A DNA stretch of 64,000 nt from Candidatus Fermentimicrarchaeum limneticum. Lineage in GTDB: Archaea > Micrarchaeota > Micrarchaeia > Burarchaeales > Fermentimicrarchaeaceae. Position numbers and translations under genes: made by a program. The notes beneath the pieces were generated by a model. It saw nothing but the letters and a program-made list of their open reading frames with translations, did not search any database and was not told where the DNA came from. The DNA is taken from NCBI GenBank assembly GCA_013426015.1, contig CP058998.1:660071-724070 (forward strand), in the 5' to 3' direction. Shown piece after piece: positions 26,437 to 34,262 of this stretch (position 1 is its first letter; each line of letters starts with the position of its first letter).

Positions 26437-26489
26437 TCGATTCCTAACTATTAACCCAAGCCCCGATAGCTCAGTTGGTAGAGCGACTG

Positions 26490-26502
26490 TCAATTGGTCG
26501 AA
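26490..26502 (+). other. Proposed intron 1 of tRNA-Asn (between positions 30 and 31)
   Basis: TCAATTGGTCGAA interrupts the 5' strand of the anticodon stem. Its boundaries are unique because flanking bases differ. Its TTGGT can pair with ACCAA formed by the end of the anticodon loop and the start of intron 2, bringing the two introns together in the precursor. Confidence 0.65.
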
Positions 26503-26510
26503 GCTGTTAA

Positions 26511-26523
26511 CCAACTGCGGAAA
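26511..26523 (+). other. Proposed intron 2 of tRNA-Asn (near positions 38-40)
   Basis: CCAACTGCGGAAA, also 13 bases, interrupts the 3' strand of the anticodon stem. Because CCA repeats on both sides, the junction can slide by up to three bases without changing the product. Confidence 0.6.
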
Positions 26524-26605
26524 CCAGTAGGTCGTCGGTTCGAGTCCGACTCGGGGCGCTGAAGTTTATCTGATTATTTTAAATTCTCACATGCAAAATT
26601 AACTC

Positions 26606-26908
26606 ATGAGGTGCGATTACTGCCAGAAGGTGTCTGATGAACTGCCCTACAAGTGCAAGTTCTGCGGAGGCACATTCTGTTCTGACCACAGGCTTCCTGA
26701 GAATCACGACTGCATAGGGCTGGAAAGCTACAAGGACGTTAAGCACGAGGAGTTCAGGGGCGGCGTTGTCAGGGCTGCGAAAGAGTATGACGCAAAAGTG
26801 AAAGCATATGCAGGAAGGGGACCGGACTTCAGGAAGCTGGCTCTGTATGCCGTGGTCTTGATAATAATTGCTTTCATCGTTTACTACTTGGCGAAATTCC
26901 TGATGTAA
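26606..26908 (+). CDS. AN1-type zinc-finger protein with C-terminal membrane anchor
   Basis: The first 36 residues form an AN1-like zinc finger (MRCDYCQK, CKFCGGTFCSDHRLPENHDC), followed by a charged linker and a membrane helix at about 79-98, giving a tail-anchored topology with the finger in the cytoplasm. Small archaeal AN1 membrane proteins are common and have no assigned role. It follows tRNA-Asn by about 50 bases. Confidence 0.82.
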   Translation: MRCDYCQKVSDELPYKCKFCGGTFCSDHRLPENHDCIGLESYKDVKHEEFRGGVVRAAKEYDAKVKAYAGRGPDFRKLALYAVVLIIIAFIVYYLAKFLM

Positions 26909-26956
26909 GCGCATAGGAATATAAAGTAAAAATGTCAAAAATTCTAAGTTGGTCAG

Positions 26957-27808
26957 ATGGCGAAGCAGAAGAAGGAAAGGATGAACAGGGACTTCAGCTA
27001 CCAGGACATTGTGGAGAGGTTGGGAGAAGACGATGATGTGAGTTTTGAAAGGATAGGTGACACCATAATAATGAAGAGGGAGGAGAAGCCCGAGAAGAGG
27101 ATTCCTGCCCAGGGGGAGAGGACCGAGTATTACGAAGAGGGGATGGATTTTGACAAGGGCCGGGAGGAGCTTGATGAAGCTGAGAGGAAGCTCGCCCTTG
27201 TGAAGAGGGAGATAGAGAAAAGGAAAGTCGGGAGAATGTCCAGAAAGGATTACGAAGAGCTTGACGCCACATTCCTCAGGCTGGAGAGCCGGCTGGATTC
27301 GCTGGACAAGGAGGTGAGAGGCCTGAGGGTCGAGCTGGGTTACCTCAAGGGGGTTGTGCTCGACAAAATAAAGGAGACCTCTGCAGCCGCACCTGTCCCT
27401 CAAAGCACAGCACAGCAGGTGGTGGAGGAGGTTGCGGTTGGAAAGGAGGAGAAACAACTTCAGCTTGTCGATGATAATGTGCCTGAGATGAGGTTTGATG
27501 AGAGGAAGAGGGAGGGTGGTAGCTTAAGTTTCCTCACAACGACCCTCTCCAACATATATAACTCATTCTTCCTCGGTGCCGGCGGAGGGGAGGAGAAGGA
27601 TGATTACAAGGAGTTCCAGAAGAAGCTTTTCCTGCTTGTCAGGACGCAACCGAGAAGCCTGGATGAGATTGCATACGGAACCGAGGAGAGCAAGGCGAAC
27701 TGCCTGATATGGCTGACTAGGATGGTCGACGAGGGGCTGCTTGCGGAGAATGAGAAGGGGATTGACAGGAAGAAGGTATACGGGATAGTCTGGGAGAAGA
27801 TTCGCTAG
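26957..27808 (+). CDS. Coiled-coil protein with C-terminal winged-helix-like domain
   Basis: A 283-residue, highly charged protein. Residues about 70-140 form a long coiled coil. A low-complexity Ala/Pro/Gln linker follows, and the last 75 residues resemble a winged helix (LLVRTQPRSLDEIAYG, WLTRMVDEGLLAE, KKVYGIVW). A role in DNA binding or in organising a complex is plausible but unproven. The stop overlaps the convergent enolase gene by 4 bases. Confidence 0.65.
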   Translation: MAKQKKERMNRDFSYQDIVERLGEDDDVSFERIGDTIIMKREEKPEKRIPAQGERTEYYEEGMDFDKGREELDEAERKLALVKREIEKRKVGRMSRKDYEELDATFLRLESRLDSLDKEVRGLRVELGYLKGVVLDKIKETSAAAPVPQSTAQQVVEEVAVGKEEKQLQLVDDNVPEMRFDERKREGGSLSFLTTTLSNIYNSFFLGAGGGEEKDDYKEFQKKLFLLVRTQPRSLDEIAYGTEESKANCLIWLTRMVDEGLLAENEKGIDRKKVYGIVWEKIR

Positions 27809-28986
27809 ACCCAGCTCCCAATTCTTTCACCAATTCTTATTATCTCGTTGAATTTGGTGTTTCTCTCCCCGCCAACCACGTTTGTTTTGAGCATTTTGCA
27901 GTCAAACGCAACTGCAATGTGGGAGATGGAGCTGTCGCATGTCTCTCCGGAGCGGTGCGATGCTATGCAGGTATAGTTGTTTTCCTTTGCATATCTAATT
28001 GTATCTTCAAGCTGGGTGAGGGTGCCTATCTGGTTCGGCTTGATTATCAGGGAGTTGCACGCCTTCTTCTTCACGCCTTCCTCCAATCTGCTTTTGTTTG
28101 TGACAAACAAGTCGTCGCCGCAGATGAGGCAGTTCTTTGCCTTCTTCGTGAGTTCCGCAAACCCTTCAAAGTCCTCCTCCTGCAGCGGGTCCTCGAGATA
28201 GGAGAGCTTGAACTTGTCCATTAATCCAAGAACGAGCTCCAGCTGTTCCCCTTTGTTAAGCCTCATCCCGTCAACTTCATAAATGTACTTTTCATCCTCA
28301 AAAAGCGAGCTGGATGCCATGTCCAGCCCGATGTCAATCTTCAAACCAGTCTCGGAGTCTGCCTCCTCGCATGCTTGGGAGAGCATTTCAAGCGCTTCCT
28401 CTGTCTTGAGCTTCACGACCCAGCCAGACTCGTCATCCCTTCCGATGGTAACCCCCCTCTGCTTCAGCCTCTCCTTCACCTTCTTATGAACGGAAACGTT
28501 CGCCTTCAAGGCGGGGTAGATCTTCTTCGCATTGCTGGGGAAGACAAGGAACTCCTGTATGTCGCAGGAGTTTACGGCATGCTTCCCCCCGCCTATTATC
28601 TTGCTCAGCGGAAGCGGGAACCATCTTCCCTTTCCAAGAGTTTCGTAAAGCTGCTTTCCCTGGAGATTGGCGGATGCCTTTGCGCATGCCAGGGAGATTG
28701 CAATTGCGGCGTTGCCTCCCAGGTTGGAGAAGTTGTCCGTCTCGTCAGTTTCCCTCAGCAGGGAGTCTATCCTCTTCTGCTCCCTCACGTCCATTCCAGC
28801 CAGTTTGGGAACAACCCTTGACTTTGCAAATTCAATCGAAGCATCCACGCTTTTTGGGTATGCAACAGCCTCGAATTTTCCAACAGAAGCACCGCTTGGT
28901 GCAGAGCACCTCCCAAAGAAGGAATCGCCTGCCACTTCGCACTCAAAGGAGAAGTTCCCCCTCGAGTCGAGGATTTTTCTCAGCAC
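27805..28986 (-). CDS. eno: Enolase
   Basis: Interconverts 2-phosphoglycerate and phosphoenolpyruvate. The substrate loop GASVGKFEA is near the N-terminus. Magnesium ligands are in the GLDMASS, YLEDPLQEED and CGDDLF segments. The catalytic Lys is in LIIKPNQIGTL, and SHRSGET is the substrate-binding loop. The first standard start is a GTG at 28986 giving 393 residues, but upstream codons encode KIKNIV, matching the usual enolase N-terminus. That reading would need a start between the NAC stop and the GTG. Confidence 0.94.
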   Translation of the reverse strand: MLRKILDSRGNFSFECEVAGDSFFGRCSAPSGASVGKFEAVAYPKSVDASIEFAKSRVVPKLAGMDVREQKRIDSLLRETDETDNFSNLGGNAAIAISLACAKASANLQGKQLYETLGKGRWFPLPLSKIIGGGKHAVNSCDIQEFLVFPSNAKKIYPALKANVSVHKKVKERLKQRGVTIGRDDESGWVVKLKTEEALEMLSQACEEADSETGLKIDIGLDMASSSLFEDEKYIYEVDGMRLNKGEQLELVLGLMDKFKLSYLEDPLQEEDFEGFAELTKKAKNCLICGDDLFVTNKSRLEEGVKKKACNSLIIKPNQIGTLTQLEDTIRYAKENNYTCIASHRSGETCDSSISHIAVAFDCKMLKTNVVGGERNTKFNEIIRIGERIGSWV

Positions 28987-29010
28987 TATGTTTTTTATTT
29001 TTGGATCCGT

Positions 29011-29346
29011 TCAAACACCTTGCAACTTCATTATAGACTGAGCGATATCGCCGTTGCACTCCTTCAGGGCCAGCTCGGCTTTCTCCCTGCTTGCGCCAGT
29101 CTTCTCCATCACGAGCTTCACGTCCTCTTCCTTTATTGACTGCTTCTCCTCAACTTTTCCGGAAATCTGGAAGCTCCTCTGCCCCTGCTTGTCAGAAACT
29201 TCCATCACCTGGGGCTCTGTTATTATTATCTGGCCGTCTTCCTTCTCTATTATTACGCGGTTAGCCTTTATTTCCTGATACTTGATACCCATCTGCTCCA
29301 TAATTCGCTGCATCTGCTTTGGGTTGATGTTCGGCAGCATAAGCAC
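29011..29346 (-). CDS. nac: Nascent polypeptide-associated complex protein (aNAC)
   Basis: Homodimeric ribosome-associated chaperone. The 111-residue protein has the NAC domain (about 25-75), with the central SFQISGKVEE strand, and a C-terminal UBA domain (about 72-111, with MEKTGASREKAELALKECNG spread over two helices). N-terminal NINPKQMQRIMEQMGI is typical of archaeal NAC. It sits in a minus-strand run between eS1 and enolase. Confidence 0.95.
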   Translation of the reverse strand: MLMLPNINPKQMQRIMEQMGIKYQEIKANRVIIEKEDGQIIITEPQVMEVSDKQGQRSFQISGKVEEKQSIKEEDVKLVMEKTGASREKAELALKECNGDIAQSIMKLQGV

Positions 29347-29402
29347 ACCGGTTGATATTTCAGACTGAGTATTTATAAATCCTGGAGTTTGAAAAGCAAG
29401 AA

Positions 29403-29984
29403 CTAGGATTTGAATTTCTCGTATATCTCCGTCTTCCTTACCTCAACCCTCTTCAAAGGACAAATTTTCTTCAGCCTGTTGAAGATACCTGCCGAAAACT
29501 TCCCGAATATCAACTCCTGGGCAAGCTGCGGGTAGTCCGTTTCCTTCGTCTTGAGGAGAACTTCCGTCTTGGTTGCATTTCTAAGAGCAGTTTTAATCGG
29601 CGAGCTCACCCTCCTGGCGGTGAATAAGGTAAGCTTTACCCTTATCTTCACCCCATCCTTGCTTTCAGCATCAACCACTTCGGATATGACGTTCCTCCTC
29701 CTTCTGACAAGCGTTCTGAGATAGCTCATGGATATCTCGTGGCCTATGAGCTTGGTATAGGCGGTCTTCCCCTTGACCTCGTATATTCTCAGGTGGAGGT
29801 TGACGTATGACTGGCTTATGTCGCCCGTCAGGTCAGCCAAACTGACGCTGAGCACCCTGTTAATCAGATGCGACTCCTCTGTCGCGGGAATCTGCGCAAT
29901 CTCCTTGCTCTCGAACATCTGCGGCGCAAGCACGGTGTACCATACCTTGCTCTTCCAGGTGTCAACAATCTTCTCCTTGGCCAT
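29403..29984 (-). CDS. rps3ae: 30S ribosomal protein eS1 (S3Ae)
   Basis: Archaeal/eukaryotic small-subunit platform protein. The 193-residue sequence starts with DTWKSKVWYTVLAPQMF and contains GHEISMSYLRTLVRRRRN, both diagnostic for eS1. It begins 6 bases after the uS15 stop in the order rdgB, uS15, eS1, nac, eno, a conserved type of archaeal ribosomal cluster. Confidence 0.97.
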   Translation of the reverse strand: MAKEKIVDTWKSKVWYTVLAPQMFESKEIAQIPATEESHLINRVLSVSLADLTGDISQSYVNLHLRIYEVKGKTAYTKLIGHEISMSYLRTLVRRRRNVISEVVDAESKDGVKIRVKLTLFTARRVSSPIKTALRNATKTEVLLKTKETDYPQLAQELIFGKFSAGIFNRLKKICPLKRVEVRKTEIYEKFKS

Positions 29985-29990
29985 CCATCA

Positions 29991-30446
29991 TTACCTCACA
30001 AGCAGAGCAGCCTGCTCCGAATCATATTTCCAGTTCTTCGGTATTGCTCCTGATTTCCTGTAGTATTTTACAAGCCTCTTTATTTTGGATTCGGTGTGAA
30101 TGAGCTTCGTTTTGTTCGTCGCGTCCCCCTTGTGCACCTTCAGGTGCTTCATGAGGTTGACTGCCTTCTTGATCAGGTTGAGCAGGTCGTCAGGGTACTG
30201 GGGTGTCAGGCCCTGCTCCGCAAGAATCTTCTTTATCGACTTTCCCAACAGGGATTCAACGCTCGGCACTCCGTACTGGTCCCTGAGACGCTGGCCTATC
30301 AGGGCAGCTTCCAAACCCTCCTTGTGCATCTTGACGACAAGGGTCTCAACATCCTGTGGGTTTAATTCAACCCATTCGGGCACCACTTTCACGGTAGGCT
30401 TCTTAGAACCTGACTTCCCTTTCTTCCTCGAATGCATTCTTGCCAT
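29991..30446 (-). CDS. rps15: 30S ribosomal protein uS15 (archaeal S15/S13e)
   Basis: Small-subunit protein binding the 16S central domain. The ATG at 30446 (MARMHSRKKGKSGS) gives 151 residues, the normal archaeal size, and avoids overlap with rdgB. The upstream in-frame ATG at 30467 would overlap by 16 bases. The archaeal N-terminal extension (PEWVELNPQDVETLVVKM) precedes the four-helix core with MKHLKVHKGD and KRLVKYYRKSGAIP. Confidence 0.96.
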   Translation of the reverse strand: MARMHSRKKGKSGSKKPTVKVVPEWVELNPQDVETLVVKMHKEGLEAALIGQRLRDQYGVPSVESLLGKSIKKILAEQGLTPQYPDDLLNLIKKAVNLMKHLKVHKGDATNKTKLIHTESKIKRLVKYYRKSGAIPKNWKYDSEQAALLVR

Positions 30447-30451
30447 GAACG

Positions 30452-30997
30452 TCATCTCCTGAGCCACTTTCCCAGCTGCTCAAAGGCACGTGTTCTGTGG
30501 GAGCAGCCCAGTTTATTAGCGGGATTCTCTCCGAACGTTTCCTCCGAACCTTCCGGGATGAATATCGGGTCGTAGCCGAATCCTCCTTTCCCTCGAAGCT
30601 CGTTTGATATCCTGCCTTTCGCCTCTCCAATGAAAACTTTCTCTTTTTTACCATCCCACGCTGCTACTGACGAGATGAAGTGAGCATCCCTCTTTCTCTC
30701 GCCTCTCATCAGCCTCAGCACGCCCTCATTGCCAATCTTCTTGAAAACCCAGGATGAGAGCGTTCCTGGAAATCCATTTAGAGCATCTATGAACAGACCC
30801 GAATCCTCAACGAAGAAAGGTTTGTTCACCCTGCCGCGCAGCATTCTGAGACAGCTCAGCGCAATTTCATCGCAGCTTTCGGCCCTAATCTCTTCGCATT
30901 CCAAATCTTTGCGCTCTATAATTACGTCGTATTCTTTTAAAACCCTTTCGGCCTCCCTGGATTTATGCTCGTTTCCAGTAATGAAGAAGAGCTTCAT
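30452..30997 (-). CDS. rdgB: XTP/dITP pyrophosphatase (RdgB/HAM1 family)
   Basis: Removes deaminated purine nucleoside triphosphates from the nucleotide pool. The 181-residue protein carries ITGNEHKSREAE at the N-terminus, VEDSGLFIDALNGFPG with catalytic Asp, and GGFGYDPIFIPEG with the substrate-contact motif. Length is normal. It lies 4 bases downstream of the ValRS stop. Confidence 0.95.
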   Translation of the reverse strand: MKLFFITGNEHKSREAERVLKEYDVIIERKDLECEEIRAESCDEIALSCLRMLRGRVNKPFFVEDSGLFIDALNGFPGTLSSWVFKKIGNEGVLRLMRGERKRDAHFISSVAAWDGKKEKVFIGEAKGRISNELRGKGGFGYDPIFIPEGSEETFGENPANKLGCSHRTRAFEQLGKWLRR

Positions 30998-31001
30998 AGA
31001 A

Positions 31002-33374
31002 CTACCTCTTTATCACGACTGAAAATTCGCCCTTTGAGATATCTATTTTTTTGACTCTTCCAACGGCTTCCATCTCCTCCGTTACCTTCTCCAGCTGCTC
31101 GGGGTTCTCAACTTTCACCTTTAGTGAAGAAAGCTCTGCGTTGAGGGAGAGCCTGTTGCTCATCTTGAACTTTCTCACCTCGCTCAGTATCCTGTTGAGC
31201 AGCTCCACAGTCTTCTCGCTCTCATCATCAATCGTCTTCTTGTTCACGCGCGGCCAGTTCTCTGAGTGGATGCTGCCTTCCTTGGAGAACAAGCTTGCGA
31301 ACAGTTCATCTGTCGTGTAGGCCGCGAATGGCGAGAGCAGCTTCAGTGTTGTTGCGAGGACTGTCTTGAGGGTGTACTGGGCGGCTCTCGCGCTCTCATC
31401 CCCGTACTTATCCTTCTGGTAAAGCCTGTGCTTCACTTCCTCCAAGTAATAATCACAGAACTCGTGCCAGAAGAATTCCGTTATGGTGGTTATTGCAGAG
31501 TAGAAGTCATAGTTTTCCGTCGCAGTTGTGCAGCTCTCCACAAGTTTATTTAGCTTGCTCAGAATCCACCGGTCGGTTGTTCGTAGCTTCATCTTTCCCT
31601 CCTCATCGTAGTCCTTCAGGAAGGTTTCTATGAATTTTGAAGCATTCCACAGCTTGTTCAGGAAGGAGTGGGCGTAGTTGACATCCTTCCAGTAGAATAT
31701 GTTGTCCTTTCCTGTGCTTCCGGAAAGGGCTGCCCATATCCTTAAAGAATCAACCGAGGATTTGGCAATGACGTCCTTTGCCTCCACGTAGTTGCCGAGG
31801 GATTTGCTCATCTTCCTTCCGTCAGAGCCGCACACCATCCCGTTTATCAGCACATCCTTGAAGCAGGGCTTGCCTGTGAGCATGAGGCAGCGGTATATCG
31901 TGTAGAAAGCCCATGTTCGTATGATGTCGGTGCCCTGCGGTCTCAGTGAGGATGGGTAAAGTAGGGTGAACTTCTTCTCATCATCGGGCCAGCCTGCTAT
32001 CACAAGCGGGGTTATGCTGGAGTCCACCCAGCCGTCGCACACGCTGCTCTCCCCAATCAGCTTCCCTTCGCACTTTGGACACCGTTCAATGGGAGGCTTG
32101 TCATTCGTCGGGTCTACGGGCAGGTTGGAATAGGCGGGGGCAATGACGCAGTCGCAGTTCTCGCAGTACCAGAAAGGAACCGGAATGCCGAAAACCCTCT
32201 GCCTTGAGAAGCACCAGTCCCACTCCAACCCTTTGCACCAGTCCACCAGTAGCTGGATTGCATGGGAAGGCACCCACCGCATCTCGTAGGCTGCCTTTAT
32301 CACCTCTTCCTCATGCCCTTTGAGTTTCATGAACCACTGGGCTGACTGCAGGAACTCCACGGGCTTCTTGCACCTGTCGTGTATCTTCACCATCTGCTTC
32401 AGTTTCTCCTTTTTCCCGACAAGCTTGAGTGAGCTCAACTCCTCCAGTATCTTTTCCCTTGCCTGTTCCGATTTCAGACCGGTGAATTTTCCGGAGTTGA
32501 GCAGCTTTCCCCTGGAATCCATCGCCTCAATTACCGGCAGGTTGTACCGGTAAGCCCAGACAACATCCTGCTTGTCACCGAATGTGCATACCATCACTAT
32601 CCCGGTGCCGAATTTGGGGTCGACATCCGCATCGGGGAGTATTTTAACTTCCCTGTTGAACAGAGGAACAATGGCTGTCTTTCCATGCAGCTTCTTGTAG
32701 CGCTCATCGTCAGGATGGACGAGCACCGCAACGCATGCATGCAGCAGCTCAGGTCTTGTCGTAGCAATAATGAGCGGCTTGCCCTCGCAGGAGAAGCTTA
32801 TGTAATCCAGGGTTGTTTCTCGCTCAACCTCATCAGTCTCTGCCTTTGCGATTGCACTCTCGCAACACGTGCACCACAGCACGGGATGTTTTGCGCGGTA
32901 AACCAGCCCTTTCTCAAACATCTTCAGGATGGAATACTGCACCTTCCTGTGGTACTCCCTGTCAATCGTGTAATACTCCTGCCTCCAGTCTATGGAGAAG
33001 CCCATCTCCCTCATCTGCGGCTTCATGGTTCCCACAACTTCATTCGTCCACTCAAGACATTTGCACTTGAACTCTTCCCTAGAAAGCCTGCCGTGCTTCT
33101 TCTCTACTTTCACTTCTGTGGGGAAGCCGTGGCAGTCCCATCCTTGGGGGAAGAGCACATTGTAGCCCTGCATCCTCTTGTACCTTGCAACAAAATCCAT
33201 GTAGCACCAGTTCAGTGTGTTTCCTATGTGGAACTCCCCTGTAGGGAAGGGCGGCGGGGTGTCTATCACGAAAACCTCCCTCCTGCTCTTTTCATCGAAT
33301 TCGTGAAGCCTGAGCTCTTCCCATCTCTTGCGCAGCTTCTCCTCGAACTCGTGCGGTGCGTACTGGCCGAGCAT
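31002..33374 (-). CDS. valS: Valyl-tRNA synthetase
   Basis: Class I synthetase. The HIGH-type motif is HIGN (in GEFHIGNTLNW), the signature GWDCHGFPTE follows and the KMSKS loop is GRKMSKSLGN. The editing domain and the zinc-binding Cys cluster (CENCDC, CPKCEG) are present. The frame extends to 33416, but that would overlap the upstream gene. The ATG at 33374 (MLGQYAPHEFEEK) lies 4 bases after the upstream stop and gives 790 residues, somewhat short for ValRS because the C-terminal coiled coil is missing. Confidence 0.96.
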   Translation of the reverse strand: MLGQYAPHEFEEKLRKRWEELRLHEFDEKSRREVFVIDTPPPFPTGEFHIGNTLNWCYMDFVARYKRMQGYNVLFPQGWDCHGFPTEVKVEKKHGRLSREEFKCKCLEWTNEVVGTMKPQMREMGFSIDWRQEYYTIDREYHRKVQYSILKMFEKGLVYRAKHPVLWCTCCESAIAKAETDEVERETTLDYISFSCEGKPLIIATTRPELLHACVAVLVHPDDERYKKLHGKTAIVPLFNREVKILPDADVDPKFGTGIVMVCTFGDKQDVVWAYRYNLPVIEAMDSRGKLLNSGKFTGLKSEQAREKILEELSSLKLVGKKEKLKQMVKIHDRCKKPVEFLQSAQWFMKLKGHEEEVIKAAYEMRWVPSHAIQLLVDWCKGLEWDWCFSRQRVFGIPVPFWYCENCDCVIAPAYSNLPVDPTNDKPPIERCPKCEGKLIGESSVCDGWVDSSITPLVIAGWPDDEKKFTLLYPSSLRPQGTDIIRTWAFYTIYRCLMLTGKPCFKDVLINGMVCGSDGRKMSKSLGNYVEAKDVIAKSSVDSLRIWAALSGSTGKDNIFYWKDVNYAHSFLNKLWNASKFIETFLKDYDEEGKMKLRTTDRWILSKLNKLVESCTTATENYDFYSAITTITEFFWHEFCDYYLEEVKHRLYQKDKYGDESARAAQYTLKTVLATTLKLLSPFAAYTTDELFASLFSKEGSIHSENWPRVNKKTIDDESEKTVELLNRILSEVRKFKMSNRLSLNAELSSLKVKVENPEQLEKVTEEMEAVGRVKKIDISKGEFSVVIKR

Positions 33375-33378
33375 CACA

Positions 33379-34170
33379 TCACTCCTGAAAGTCAAGCAGC
33401 TTCTTTCCCTCCTCAACCGTTACTACCATCCCATCCTTTGCGGCGACAGTCTCGACGCCGCTCTCCTTCTGGATGAGCCTTGCCTCTGCCTCAGGGCCTG
33501 CTCTCAGCATGCCCATACCAAAATGCTGTATAACCGCTTTCTTTGGTCTTGCTTCTTTTAATATTCTTATGCTCAGTTCCGAATCGAGATGGCCCGGATA
33601 GTGGCAGCCTGCGGGTTTCAGGTTGTTCAGTATGAGGCAGTCGCATCCTGAGAAGATTCTTCCCAGCTCAGGGAGGTAGTCTGTATCACCGGTGTAGCCG
33701 ACTGTCCTTCCGCTGGAAGTTAGCTTGAAGCCGACACCAGTCTCATCCTCGTGCTTTGTGGGTGTGACCTCGACCTCAACCCCCTTCACGGAGAGCTTGT
33801 CGCCTGCTTTCACGATAAACTTCCTCTCAACCATGCGCTGGTGATAGAGAGAAACAACCCTGTCGAACCTGTCGTTGCCTTCAAGTGCAGAACTGCTGCC
33901 GATGAGCATGCCTCTCCTCCTCTTGCCGCCGTTCGTCATTGCCTCCACCAGCAGGTTTGCGTCGTTGGAATGGTCGATGTGCGCGTGAGAGATCGCAACT
34001 GCGTCCAGCTTGCCCAGATCGACGCCTAGCTGCAGGCTCCGGAGTAGGGCACCGGGACCAGGATCGAAGTAGATGCTGGCTTTGCCTCTGACTATGAAGC
34101 CTGCGGTAGCTCGGAGCTGCCTCAGCACGACAAACCTTGCCCCCCCGGTTCCGCAGAATGTTATCTCCAA
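33379..34170 (-). CDS. MBL-fold metal-dependent hydrolase
   Basis: Metallo-beta-lactamase fold enzyme of 263 residues. The metal-binding HAHIDH is at 62-67, a further Asp/His ligand lies in VGYTGDTDYL, and a C-terminal His is in VIQHFGMGM. The best start is TTG at 34170 (MEITFCGTGGA), the typical first strand of this fold, preceded by a GGGGAT. Resembles phosphodiesterase-type or RNase Z-like small hydrolases. The substrate is unknown. It heads the minus-strand run through ValRS. Confidence 0.82.
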   Translation of the reverse strand: MEITFCGTGGARFVVLRQLRATAGFIVRGKASIYFDPGPGALLRSLQLGVDLGKLDAVAISHAHIDHSNDANLLVEAMTNGGKRRRGMLIGSSSALEGNDRFDRVVSLYHQRMVERKFIVKAGDKLSVKGVEVEVTPTKHEDETGVGFKLTSSGRTVGYTGDTDYLPELGRIFSGCDCLILNNLKPAGCHYPGHLDSELSIRILKEARPKKAVIQHFGMGMLRAGPEAEARLIQKESGVETVAAKDGMVVTVEEGKKLLDFQE

Positions 34171-34262
34171 ACAATCCCCTTTTACATCTGAAAAAGATGT
34201 GTTTAATTTGATGGCAAAAAGGTTAATAAAGCTTGTTCGATTAAATATCAGTTGGGGCTTTC

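Larger units (their letters stand above)
26460..26558 (+). tRNA. tRNA-Asn(GUU) with an interrupted anticodon arm (two short introns inferred)
   Basis: Acceptor GCCCCGA/TCGGGGC, discriminator G, D stem GCTC/GAGC and T stem GTCGG/CCGAC with TTCGAGT are all intact, and the body matches archaeal tRNA-Asn. The anticodon arm is 43 rather than 17 bases. Removing 13 bases on each side of GCTGTTAA restores ACTGG-CTGTTAA-CCAGT with anticodon GTT and a 73-base tRNA. No single-intron solution gives a paired stem with U33. No CCA is encoded. Confidence 0.85.

Noticed and set aside
26460..26558. Single-intron interpretation of tRNA-Asn
   Set aside because: Every 17-base combination of a 5' prefix and a 3' suffix that I tried leaves no U33 and a mismatched base pair 31-39.
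26579..27457. 292-residue open frame on the minus strand
   Set aside because: Antisense to the AN1 protein and the coiled-coil gene, both with better domain evidence. Composition is Leu/His-rich, typical of a shadow frame.
32685..33476. 263-residue open frame on the plus strand
   Set aside because: Antisense to the 5' half of valS, no recognisable motif.
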